Source of the DNA: Mucilaginibacter kameinonensis
GTDB taxonomy: Bacteria > Bacteroidota > Bacteroidia > Sphingobacteriales > Sphingobacteriaceae
Assembly: GCF_003675385.1 (NCBI RefSeq)
Contig: NZ_RCWZ01000001.1
Location: 1,515,740-1,579,739, forward strand
Direction of reading: 5' to 3'
Length of the DNA: 64,000 nucleotides
The translations under genes and the position numbers were made by a program. Of the stretch, positions 28,155 to 36,611 are shown piece by piece (the stretch's first letter is position 1; each line of letters opens with the position of its first letter). The notes under the pieces were generated by a model, which saw only the letters and a program-made list of their open reading frames with translations, did not search any database and had not been told where the DNA came from.

Positions 28155-29579
28155 TTAATATTGGTTAATAAATAGGTCTAAATTTCCCGAAGAACCGGCC
28201 ATATACAGTAGCGCCTGCCATACCGCGTTACCGGCGATATCCTTGTTTGTCTCCGCCCGGTTCAAGTCGTACAGCGTTTGCGTCACATCAACTATAGTAG
28301 CAAGGCCGTTGCTGTATAGGGTCTTTTTTTGCTCATAAGCGTCACTTGCCGCTTTTAACAAAATGGGGGCTTCCCGGTATTTTTGCAGGGCGTTAACCAA
28401 TTGCTTATTCCCTTCTTCCAACTGATTGGTAAGGTTGGTTTCCTGGTAGTGATATTCGTTGGTCAGTCCATCGGCATAATAGCGCTGGCTCTTGAGCCTG
28501 GAACTAACCCTGCCCATGTTTGACAGGTTCCAGGAAACACCTACTCCAATGAGATAATTTCCCCGTAAGGGCGCAATACCATTAAAGTAGCCTTGATTAT
28601 AACTGCCGGGATCAGCCGGATTATAGCTTGTCCCGAAACCTGAGCCCCTGTCTTGCAACGTGCCAAAAAATGAAACTTTAGGCAGGCTGGTTTTGGAAAG
28701 GTAGGCAGCATCAAGCTCACTGCTTTTTACCCGCTCTGCCAGGAACCTCAATTGAGGGTGATTGGAGATATCATAAACAGGGCGCTGCGGGAGCTGCGCG
28801 GGTAGTTGATTGATATATAAGCTATCTAACAGGAAATCCTGTTTGGTCATGCCTAATTGCATGGCCAGGTTGGCAGCCTGTTTTTGTTCAAAAGCAATCG
28901 CGTCTGTCAATGCATTCTTAGCTTGTGACAACTGGGCATTAGCGATTGAACTGTCCACCCCTGCATTTAAGCCATTAACTGTACGGGTGAGGATCACCTC
29001 CCTCAGCGCAGAAACCCTGGAAAGATTTACTTTCTCAGAATAATGCAGGCGTTGTGCATCAAGTAAATTCAGATAGGCGGATGCCGCCCTTACCTGTTGT
29101 TGAAACTTTTCCTGTTCAAGGTCGGCTTCATCCCGGTCATAAATTCCTTTGGCATCGGCTACGTGTGCTTTTTGCAAGCCAAATGAAAAAATATTCCAGT
29201 TGATTTCTGATGAATAGAGCGCGGCAAAGGCGGCGTTCCAATTTTGAGAAGCGGAAACCGGACCCGATGTAGTCGAGATTAATCCGTTAATGCCCGAAGG
29301 GGGCCCGTTGAGGCCATTAATTGTACCATAGCCCTGTTGCGCGGAAAGGATGAAATCCGGTGATCCATCGCGCCTGGCTGCGGTGATATTTTCTTTGGAA
29401 GCATTGGCGTAATTAGCCTTTGCTTTTAATAATTCCTGCCGTGAGAGTGTAAGTTGCAGGGCCTCTTTCATACTCAGCACATGACCATTGTTTTCCTGGG
29501 CAATGGCAGGCAGCGTTCTCAATCCCAGATATAATGTTAACGTGAGACTGAAAACTAAAAACTTTATGTTCGTTTTCAT
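28155..29579 (-). CDS. TolC-family outer-membrane efflux channel
   Basis: The 474-residue protein has a signal peptide (ending TLPAIAQ) and two outer-membrane efflux repeats. It shows alanine-rich coiled-coil helices (EQKQAANLAMQLGM, then YEQKKTLYSNGLATIVDVTQ) and the typical VSWNLSNMGRVSSRLK barrel segment. It should trimerize into the channel for the pump encoded next. It is the second gene of the minus-strand operon, after a small membrane protein gene. Confidence 0.92.
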   Translation of the reverse strand: MKTNIKFLVFSLTLTLYLGLRTLPAIAQENNGHVLSMKEALQLTLSRQELLKAKANYANASKENITAARRDGSPDFILSAQQGYGTINGLNGPPSGINGLISTTSGPVSASQNWNAAFAALYSSEINWNIFSFGLQKAHVADAKGIYDRDEADLEQEKFQQQVRAASAYLNLLDAQRLHYSEKVNLSRVSALREVILTRTVNGLNAGVDSSIANAQLSQAKNALTDAIAFEQKQAANLAMQLGMTKQDFLLDSLYINQLPAQLPQRPVYDISNHPQLRFLAERVKSSELDAAYLSKTSLPKVSFFGTLQDRGSGFGTSYNPADPGSYNQGYFNGIAPLRGNYLIGVGVSWNLSNMGRVSSRLKSQRYYADGLTNEYHYQETNLTNQLEEGNKQLVNALQKYREAPILLKAASDAYEQKKTLYSNGLATIVDVTQTLYDLNRAETNKDIAGNAVWQALLYMAGSSGNLDLFINQY

Positions 29580-29698
29580 TTGGAAAAAATTAAAATATGC
29601 ATGTTATAAGCCCGAAAAGGCCCATTATTAGCTGTTAGATAAGTCGGCGAAACCGGCCTATCAGCGACAATCAGCATGAAGCTGACTGTCCGGATATT

Positions 29699-30046
29699 TT
29701 AATTGAAAGATGGCGGCCCTCTGAGGTATAAAAGAGGAATGGGGGCAATGGGAGTAAAAACCTCCCGGAAGGCGGGAAGCGCTATAAAGATGATTACAAC
29801 GAGAATCCCAAACGTAACAAGGCTTATTTCGGCGGGAAGCGCGGAATGCCTGAATTGTTGGGTATAAGACTGTAGTTTACAATGAATAATGCCCGCCCGG
29901 ACATGGACATCTTTTGAATGGCTGGCTTCGGTTGAAACGTTCTTGTTGAAAAAAATGGCATAACGTACAAGTACCCGTCCCTGTAGTCCTATGAAGATCA
30001 GGAGGACGAGCAATAGTCTCAGAATGTTATGCAGTAGCTTTTTCAT
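29699..30046 (-). CDS. Small two-TM protein of unknown function, start of the efflux operon
   Basis: The 115-residue protein has a hydrophobic N-terminus (RLLLVLLIFIGLQGRVLV), a polar middle with several His residues, and a second hydrophobic segment (LVTFGILVVIIFIALPAF). It ends in PLLYLRGPPSFN. I recognise no domain. It lies 119 bases before the TolC gene on the same strand with no gene between, so it may belong to the efflux operon, perhaps as a small periplasmic or membrane accessory. A real gene is likely because the frame has membrane-protein structure at both ends. Confidence 0.6.
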   Translation of the reverse strand: MKKLLHNILRLLLVLLIFIGLQGRVLVRYAIFFNKNVSTEASHSKDVHVRAGIIHCKLQSYTQQFRHSALPAEISLVTFGILVVIIFIALPAFREVFTPIAPIPLLYLRGPPSFN

Positions 30047-30645
30047 TGCAGGTTGTAAAGCTTAATTATAACCGGGTTATTTAATCATCTCCTTTCCGCA
30101 CCGATAATGCCGGGGTGTTTCCTTGTCCCGCTTACTTCTTAATATCGTTGTGAAAATCAATAAGCCCATGTTCATATTTTTATTGGTATAAAAATAGAAT
30201 GCCTGGTGAGAGATTTGAGTTGGTATTCGTTAAACAGGCAAAAACAGTCGTTGAAAAAGGTTTGGCAACTAATGAGAGGGGCGTATTTCTTGATTATCGG
30301 CAAAGTTCAGTAAAACTCATGCTGAATGCTTAACCCAGATCTGCTATGATTACTCTCCATTGATCATTGGTTGGATTCTCCTGATATTGATATTTGCAGC
30401 CTGATGCCTTATCTTAACCAAGCCTTTGTTTGATTAAGAAAAAATCGACCTGTACCTATTTAAGCTTTATTTTTACCTTAACAATTTGTGTTAATAAGAT
30501 CAGCTTTTGCTCAAACTGAAATGGCATTTCAAAACCGGACGCATTAATGTTCGGTTTTGTTACAAGTGTATAGTTTGACTAAAATGTAATATTTTATTTA
30601 TCAGACTGTTAGTGGATTGGAATATCGATTGATATATTTAATTAC
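30047..30645. other. Divergent intergenic region, no gene seen
   Basis: These 599 bases separate the efflux operon from the AraC-permease fusion gene. No open frame with protein-like content and no clear repeat is seen. It must hold promoters for both directions. A short inverted pair around 30529-30556 (AAAACCGGAC and GTTCGGTTTT) could be a regulator site. Confidence 0.4.
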
Positions 30646-33600
30646 TTGAATTCTTACACCTTTCATATCAACCTGTATGACCTGGCCGCCCTCGGAACAA
30701 TATTCGTAGGGCTTACCTTCGCTTTGCTTCTATGGTTCACAAAAAGCGTCAATCGCTCTGCAAACCGATTTCTTGCCCTGGCTTTGGCCACAATGGTTTT
30801 GTGGATGATACGGGTTTTAGGTATGGATATGCGGTTGGAAAACTATTTGCCCGGCTGGGATAGGTTACCCATGCAATTTTTACTGGCTATGGGGCCGATG
30901 ATCTGTTTCTATGTGCTGAAAATAACGCGCCCCGAGTTCAAATTTACCCGGAGGCACCTGCTGCATTTCAGTCCGCTGTTGTTGGAGCAAACCGTGCTGG
31001 TATTGGAGATTAAAGAAAGCATCCGGACGGGGGCTGCTACCTATGTAACCAATACTTTTCAGGTGCTGAACCCGGTACTTCAGCTGCTCATCTTTATTTC
31101 AATCATGACTTATCTGTATAAGTCACATCAGCTTATCCAGCATTTTTACCGGCGGCTGCAACCTGTTTTGATGGACCGGTCGCTTCTTGAATTTCGATGG
31201 CTGCGTCGCTTATTGGCGGCTACGGCCTTATTGTGGACCTTGTGGATCGCCTATGCCGCCGTAGACTATTTCGGCTACCGGAATCAATTGGGTACACACG
31301 TTTATTATACTTTCTACATCTTCCTGGCGGTAATCATTATATGGACTTCGATGGCTGCTTTCCTGAGGCCACAGGCTGCACTAATTGTTCAGCAATCTAC
31401 GCCTCTCAGATCGTCGCCAACGGGAGAATCAAAGAGTAAAGGGATTTGGTTGAAGAGGGCAATGGAAGCCAACTTATATTATCAGGATCCCGAATTAACG
31501 CTAAGTTCATTAGCCGGAAAACTCGATCTGCATACACATGAACTATCGCGTATCCTTAATACGGTACTTAAAAAAAGCTTTAATGATTTTGTTAACGAAT
31601 ACCGTGTGAGGGATGTGGCCGCGAAAATGCAGGACCCCGCTTATGATCATATCACTTTTCTGGGCATAGCCTATGAAGCTGGATTTAATTCGCAAAGTAC
31701 CTTTACCCGTGTTTTTAAACAAATGACCGGGCAAAGCCCGATGGAGTATAAAAATAACCTGAAAAAGGATTGCTCAACTTATAAATTGGGCATTCACCCT
31801 CAATTTGCGCCCGTAATTTCGAATCGTGATGCCATTCCTAAGTGGTCTCCTTCGAAATCAAATCGCGGCACTATGTTTAAAAATTACTTAAAAATCGCCT
31901 TCCGGAATTTCTGGAAACACAAAGTATTTACCCTGATCAATATTGTAGGGCTTTCAATTGGTATCAGCGCCTCGCTGGTAATTTATTTGATAGTACATTA
32001 CGATTTTTCATTTGATAAGTTTCATAAGGATAGTGACCGGATATATCGCGTGGTATCCAATTTTAAGTTTCAGGGCAACGAGAGCCACAGCTATGGGGTT
32101 ACCACCCCGATGGCTGCAGGGATAAAGGCTAACGTTACCGGGGTCGAAATAGTTGCGCCCTTGTATACATTGAACCCTGATGTAATGGTTACCGATAAAA
32201 ATAACGCGCCCGTAAAGCTTAAAGGACAAGATCATATTACCCTGGCCGATCAGAATTATTTTAAGATAATCAATTACACGTGGCTTGCCGGCTCGCCTAC
32301 AACGGCGTTAAACGAACCTTACCATGTTGTACTTACTTCCGAGCGGGCCAAGGTTTACTTTCCCTCGCTTAGCTACGAGCAGATGATTGGTAAAACGGTA
32401 ACTTATGATACATTAAAAACAACAGTATCGGGCATAGTTGAAACCATAAAAGAGAATACTGATTTTTCTGCCCACGACTTTATTTCGTTCAGTTCGGGCA
32501 ACCTAAAAAACAGGCTGGGTATGGATATGCAACTGGACAGTTGGGGAAGTACCAATTCGGCATCGGAAGTGTTTATTAAGCTGAATCCGAAAGCTTCGGC
32601 AGCAAACGTACAAAAGCAGGTTAACGCCCTGTATAAAAAAAGCAACCCGCAAAGTGCCGAAGACCTCAAAAACGCGAGTGAGCAAACCTATACTGTTCAG
32701 CCTTTGAGCGATATCCATTTTAACCAGCTATATGGTACTTTTGATTTTAGCGGGCCTGCAAGCAAAAGTAAATCGTATATGTTGCTGGCCATTGCCGGTT
32801 TCCTGCTGCTGTTAGGCTGTATCAACTTTATCAATTTAACCACGGCGCAGGCTACCCAGCGGGCAAAAGAAATCGGTATCCGTAAAACCATGGGAAGCAG
32901 CCGTCCACAGTTGATCATGCAGTTTTTGAGCGAAACATTTTTGATTACGCTTTTCGCGGTGATCATTTCAATCGGCTTAACGCCCTTGATCTTAAAACTG
33001 TTCTCGGGTTTTGTAGCCCCCGGTGTAAAAGCCAATTTTCTGCAGCAGCCCGATATATTTATATTTCTGTTTGTGTTAACAGTTATCGTTAGCATATTAT
33101 CAGGCTTTTATCCTGCGCTAATGCTGTCGGGTTATAAACCTGTTTCGGTGCTCAAAAACCAGGTGCAAAGCGGCACCCACAAAACCCGGAATGCATGGCT
33201 ACGTAAATCCCTCACCGTATCGCAGTTTATTATTGCCCAGTTTTTTATTATGGCCACCATGTTGGTAAGCAAACAGATTTATTATGCCCTGCATAAGGAC
33301 CTCGGTTTTAAAAAAGACGCGATTGTTTATGCCCAAACCCCGTACAAGGTTGGTAAAGCGTCTACAAACAAGGTGATGTTAAACAAACTCGGCGCCCTGC
33401 CCGGTGTTGAAATGGTAAGCCTTGGGTATTTCCCTCCTTCATCAGGGGCAACAAATGCTACAAATGCACTTTATAAAGATGGGAAAAAGGAAATTATCAC
33501 TTCGGTTGAAATAAAATATGCCGATGAAAATTATATTAAACTTTATCATATCAAATTATTAGCCGGCCGGAATATTACCGCTGCCGATAGTACAACAGGT

Positions 33601-34350
33601 GTGGTAATTAATGAAAAGTACGCCCGCACCATTGGATTTGCAAACCCGGGCGACGCGATTGGTAAAACGCTGGAAAAACTGAACAATTCAAAATCCCGGC
33701 GTATTGTTGGTGTTGCCGGTAATTTCTATACCCATTCATTACAGTCGCCGATAGGTCCCCTGGTTATTCTTGCGCCCGGCGGTAACAACTTCTTTCATAA
33801 TAGCGTTATCCATATTGCCCTGAAACCTGAAACTCCTGGCAGCCTTTCCTGGTCAAAAACAATGACCGCAATGAACAAGATCTGGAAAGAATTTTACCCA
33901 GACGACGATACCAATTATAAGTTTTACGATAAATCGATAGAACAATTCTACGATCAGGAGAAACAAACGTCTACCTTATTGAGCTGGGCTACTGGTCTTT
34001 CCATATTCATCAGTTGCCTCGGCCTGCTGGGCCTGGCTATTTATACAACCGGTCAGCGTACCAAGGAGATTGGCATACGAAAGGTGCTTGGCGCGTCGGT
34101 TACGGAAATTGTACGCTTACTCTCTACCGAATTGATATCGCTTATCCTGTTGGCTTTTGTAATTGTGACACCGCTGGCCTGGTGGGCTATGAACAAATGG
34201 ATGGAAAGCTATGCGGATAAAACGCAGATCAGTTGGTGGATATTTGCGGCAAGTGGTGCTGGAATGCTATTAACTGCCTTTATTACATCAAGCTTCCAGA
34301 CAATCAGAGCTGCTATTGTAAACCCGGTAAAAAGCTTGCGAAGCGAATGA
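30646..34350 (+). CDS. Fusion of multi-TM AraC-family regulator with FtsX/MacB-type ABC permease
   Basis: One uninterrupted 1234-residue frame holds two normally separate proteins. Residues 1-245 are a membrane sensor of about seven TMs. Residues 270-368 are an AraC DNA-binding domain (LTLSSLAGKLDLHTHELSRI, then GIAYEAGFNSQSTFTRVFKQ). After a linker the permease starts at M410 (MFKNYLKIAFRNF). It has an N-terminal TM, a MacB periplasmic domain, an FtsX core at about 700-830 (RAKEIGIRKTMGSSRPQLI) and a second at 1110-1234. The first codon is TTG; no in-frame ATG lies between the stop at 30610 and it. ATG at 31873 could give a free permease. No ATP-binding protein is encoded nearby. Confidence 0.85.
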   Translation: MNSYTFHINLYDLAALGTIFVGLTFALLLWFTKSVNRSANRFLALALATMVLWMIRVLGMDMRLENYLPGWDRLPMQFLLAMGPMICFYVLKITRPEFKFTRRHLLHFSPLLLEQTVLVLEIKESIRTGAATYVTNTFQVLNPVLQLLIFISIMTYLYKSHQLIQHFYRRLQPVLMDRSLLEFRWLRRLLAATALLWTLWIAYAAVDYFGYRNQLGTHVYYTFYIFLAVIIIWTSMAAFLRPQAALIVQQSTPLRSSPTGESKSKGIWLKRAMEANLYYQDPELTLSSLAGKLDLHTHELSRILNTVLKKSFNDFVNEYRVRDVAAKMQDPAYDHITFLGIAYEAGFNSQSTFTRVFKQMTGQSPMEYKNNLKKDCSTYKLGIHPQFAPVISNRDAIPKWSPSKSNRGTMFKNYLKIAFRNFWKHKVFTLINIVGLSIGISASLVIYLIVHYDFSFDKFHKDSDRIYRVVSNFKFQGNESHSYGVTTPMAAGIKANVTGVEIVAPLYTLNPDVMVTDKNNAPVKLKGQDHITLADQNYFKIINYTWLAGSPTTALNEPYHVVLTSERAKVYFPSLSYEQMIGKTVTYDTLKTTVSGIVETIKENTDFSAHDFISFSSGNLKNRLGMDMQLDSWGSTNSASEVFIKLNPKASAANVQKQVNALYKKSNPQSAEDLKNASEQTYTVQPLSDIHFNQLYGTFDFSGPASKSKSYMLLAIAGFLLLLGCINFINLTTAQATQRAKEIGIRKTMGSSRPQLIMQFLSETFLITLFAVIISIGLTPLILKLFSGFVAPGVKANFLQQPDIFIFLFVLTVIVSILSGFYPALMLSGYKPVSVLKNQVQSGTHKTRNAWLRKSLTVSQFIIAQFFIMATMLVSKQIYYALHKDLGFKKDAIVYAQTPYKVGKASTNKVMLNKLGALPGVEMVSLGYFPPSSGATNATNALYKDGKKEIITSVEIKYADENYIKLYHIKLLAGRNITAADSTTGVVINEKYARTIGFANPGDAIGKTLEKLNNSKSRRIVGVAGNFYTHSLQSPIGPLVILAPGGNNFFHNSVIHIALKPETPGSLSWSKTMTAMNKIWKEFYPDDDTNYKFYDKSIEQFYDQEKQTSTLLSWATGLSIFISCLGLLGLAIYTTGQRTKEIGIRKVLGASVTEIVRLLSTELISLILLAFVIVTPLAWWAMNKWMESYADKTQISWWIFAASGAGMLLTAFITSSFQTIRAAIVNPVKSLRSE

Positions 34351-34402
34351 TTTGCATGGGAAGCTAAAATATTCAGCAGAAGTTTCTTGTTGAGATTATT
34401 AT

Positions 34403-34440
34403 AAAAAAGAAAGGCCATCGAAAGATGGCCTTTCTTTTTT
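34403..34440 (+). terminator. Terminator after the AraC-permease gene
   Basis: A 17-bp stem (34403-34419 with 34424-34440, core GAAAGGCCATC) closes a GAAA tetraloop and ends in a T run. It lies 53 bases after the stop and can also act on the convergent DUF302 gene. Confidence 0.9.
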
Positions 34441-34470
34441 ATGGCTTTGTAGCTCCTTAAATTAAAATAT

Positions 34471-34857
34471 TTAATGCTGTAGAATTGCTGTGACAATAGG
34501 ACCGATATCCAGGATTGCAGTCAATTGGTCTGTTAACGAATACCGTTGCTTTATAAAGTCCGGATCGTTGTAAGCTACCCATGTTTTATCCTCTCCGTTT
34601 TTCCAGGCGATAACTTTAAGGGGCAGGTCGAGCGCTGTCGCGGGATTAAACTCCATTATCAACCCTCCTTTAGCCGGGTTGCCAAATAAAAGAAACTCAA
34701 ATGGCGGAAGGTTGATCCCGCCTTTAAGCGCTTCTGCCTGCTGATCTATCCGCGCGTAAATTGTAATGCCTTTTTGTTTTAAGGCATTCTCCAGGCGGTC
34801 GATTACTTCTTTCACCGTATAAACGGTCTGTCTGATAATAACTCCTGTTGGGTTCAT
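34471..34857 (-). CDS. DUF302 domain protein
   Basis: I start at the ATG at 34857, giving 128 residues (MNPTGVIIRQTVYTVKEVID); the longer frame to 34914 adds 19 residues without family character. The DUF302 core is visible: TIYARIDQQAEALKGGINLP, then FEFLLFGNPAKGG, LDLPLKVIAWKNGEDKTWVA and YNDPDFIKQRY. The family is widespread and has no firm function. No signal peptide is seen, so it is probably cytoplasmic. It is convergent with the permease fusion gene. Confidence 0.88.
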   Translation of the reverse strand: MNPTGVIIRQTVYTVKEVIDRLENALKQKGITIYARIDQQAEALKGGINLPPFEFLLFGNPAKGGLIMEFNPATALDLPLKVIAWKNGEDKTWVAYNDPDFIKQRYSLTDQLTAILDIGPIVTAILQH

Positions 34858-35137
34858 GGTTTTAGGTTTTAGTATTTTAAGCCAATTTATCGCAGCAGGT
34901 AGGTTAATTGGCACATAGGTTAATGCAGGTACATAGTTAGCAAATATTCTTATACAGGCAATTGGAATTGTTTAATCGGTAGCTCCAAACCGATATTCGA
35001 AGATAACCACTAAATGACTTTAACCGTAGTTAATAAGTTTTACCTCAAACTCAGAAGTTTGATAAATCCCAGAAGCCTGAAAGGCTTATAAACGCAAAAA
35101 ATCCGCTTAGCGTTAACTAAGAGGATTTCTGTTTCTG
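34858..35137. other. Intergenic region with a hairpin, no gene seen
   Basis: No coding sequence is supported. Near 35099-35128 an imperfect hairpin (AAATCC, TTAG against CTAA, GGATTT) lies directly before the tRNA-Phe-like fragment at 35138. The true tRNA-Phe gene has a terminator in the same relative place, so this may be its counterpart. Confidence 0.45.
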
Positions 35138-35171
35138 TGGTACCAATTGGCATCAAACCAGTGACACAAGG
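35138..35171 (-). pseudogene. tRNA-Phe 3' fragment (possible attachment-site copy)
   Basis: These 34 bases match the 3' part of the tRNA-Phe gene at 36332-36404 with three mismatches: T-arm, variable region, 3' acceptor strand and A73. The match stops sharply near tRNA position 40, in the anticodon stem. The copy is in the same orientation as the real gene, 1194 bases away. It is either the second attachment core left by an element that integrated at tRNA-Phe or a decayed second tRNA gene. Confidence 0.75.
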
Positions 35172-35192
35172 TTAAATAAGGACTTTTTATTT

Positions 35193-35978
35193 TTATTTGA
35201 CACGCTTGTATATTTCTACAGATTGGCCATTTGTTGCACTATTAATCACTTGGGTATATTCATCATGGCCATTCATGGTGACTTTAACGGTAAATTTATT
35301 ACCCTGAAGAAGCCGGTAATTTGATATTTGCTCTTCTTCCCTAAGCGTATCATTACTAAAAGTAAACACTCCGGTCCCAAACCCATTTTTAAAGATGTTT
35401 TTTTCCTTATTCTGAACAAACCGGTGTATGAAAATAAAATGTCCTCCCCAGAATATTTTATACTGCGTTACATCGGTTGGGATCGTGTCTTTGCCTTTTA
35501 TGGTATAGGTTTTTTCCATTTTCCACAAGCCATCAAGCAATGACGTATCTGCTGGCGGGAATTTTTTATACTCTTCTTTCAATGCATATTTTACACCTTT
35601 TACCGTGGCAAAGTCGGGAATGACTTGGGTAAAACCATCAGGTTTTCTTGTAATCTCAAGATTATAGGTTAGGGATGAGTCAAGCGCTCTGCTGGTATAA
35701 ATACTATGTTCCTGAAGTCGGTTAGCCGAGTCAAGTGTGTACGTGCCAACACCAAACCCAACAGATGAATCGGGAACTATACTGGCGTATACATAGTTAC
35801 GATCCGTATAGATTTTAACTTGCGTTCGTTTAATAATAGAGTCTTTGCCTCCCCGATCGAGAACTTGTTTTTCAAGTTCATATGCACCCGACAGGCCTGT
35901 ATCAGGAGACTTCTCTTTTTTCTTACATCCCAGAATCAGGAAGCTAAATAAAGCTGCGAAAATTAAAATCTTATTCAT
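35193..35978 (-). CDS. Lipoprotein of unknown function with two similar domains
   Basis: The 261-residue protein has a lipoprotein signal (FLILGCKKK). Two related segments follow. The first, at about 28-110, has LSGAYELEKQV, DSIIKRTQVKIY and GVGTYTLDSANRLQE. The second, at about 145-225, has LDGLWKMEKTYT, DTIPTDVTQYKIF and GTGVFTFSNDTLREE. This looks like an internal duplication of a small lipocalin-like beta domain. No enzyme motif is seen. The gene is alone between the tRNA-Phe gene and its partial copy, on the same strand as both, so it may be cargo of a former integrative element. Confidence 0.8.
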   Translation of the reverse strand: MNKILIFAALFSFLILGCKKKEKSPDTGLSGAYELEKQVLDRGGKDSIIKRTQVKIYTDRNYVYASIVPDSSVGFGVGTYTLDSANRLQEHSIYTSRALDSSLTYNLEITRKPDGFTQVIPDFATVKGVKYALKEEYKKFPPADTSLLDGLWKMEKTYTIKGKDTIPTDVTQYKIFWGGHFIFIHRFVQNKEKNIFKNGFGTGVFTFSNDTLREEEQISNYRLLQGNKFTVKVTMNGHDEYTQVINSATNGQSVEIYKRVK

Positions 35979-36285
35979 AGTGCTTAAGTTTAAATATGAT
36001 ATAGGAAATTATTTCGTTTTGCGAAGGCTTTTATTTGGCGGGTGATAACTTAATTATTCAATAAAAAAGTAAAGTAAGGCCAAAATAAATGCCTAAAATT
36101 TTACCGCCATAAATAATACAATTGGTTACATAAACTTACAAATAATATATATGATAAGCAATTTGTTAGTAAATTATTAAAATGCTGTTAATGAGGTATT
36201 TAAATAGGAAAAAAAATCATCTGATCAGATACGGGGCGATGTGAATGTGAATCGATATTTGGTCGGAGAGAAAGGATGCCCTAAA
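35979..36285. other. AT-rich intergenic region, no gene seen
   Basis: The stretch between the lipoprotein start and the tRNA-Phe terminator is very AT-rich up to about 36215. It shows no open frame with protein-like content. No integrase gene is present. Confidence 0.4.
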
Positions 36286-36289
36286 ATGC

Positions 36290-36324
36290 AAAAAGGTCAT
36301 TTTCGATAAGAAAATGACCTTTTT
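36290..36324 (-). terminator. Terminator of tRNA-Phe
   Basis: A perfect 14-bp stem (36290-36303 against 36311-36324, core AAGGTCATTTT) with a 7-base loop and A/T ends lies 8 bases after the tRNA 3' end on the minus strand. Confidence 0.85.
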
Positions 36325-36331
36325 TTGCTTG

Positions 36332-36404
36332 TGGTACCAACTGGGATCGAACCAGTGACACAAGGATTTTCAGTCCTTTGCTCTACCATCTGAGCTATGG
36401 TACC
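36332..36404 (-). tRNA. tRNA-Phe (GAA anticodon)
   Basis: The minus strand folds into a complete 73-base cloverleaf. The 7-bp acceptor stem is GGTACCA with TGGTACC, the D arm contains GCTCAGATGGTAGAGC, the anticodon loop is CTGAAAA with GAA, and the T loop is TTCGATC in a CTGG/CCAG stem. The discriminator is A and CCA is not encoded. A terminator follows. Its last 34 bases recur at 35138-35171. Confidence 0.97.
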
Positions 36405-36582
36405 AAACCGTTCCCGTGATTGGGGAGTGCAAATGTAGCCTTTTTTTTATGTTTGAAAACTTTTTTTTGAAAAAAGTTTAGATAATCCCTCGTTTACTAA
36501 ATAACTACACAGAAAATCAGTGACTTAATTTTTGAATATTTTTTTCTGATCGCAAAACATTTCGTGCTTTGAACAATTCAAT

Positions 36583-36590
36583 TAACTTTG
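36583..36590 (+). promoter_or_regulatory. Bacteroidota-type -7 element (TAACTTTG)
   Basis: TAACTTTG matches TAnnTTTG and lies 22 bases before the ATG of the Fe-S membrane protein gene. The -33 position is weak (TTC where TTG is expected). The implied leader is very short. Confidence 0.5.
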
Positions 36591-36611
36591 AACTAATACT
36601 ATGCATGCATA

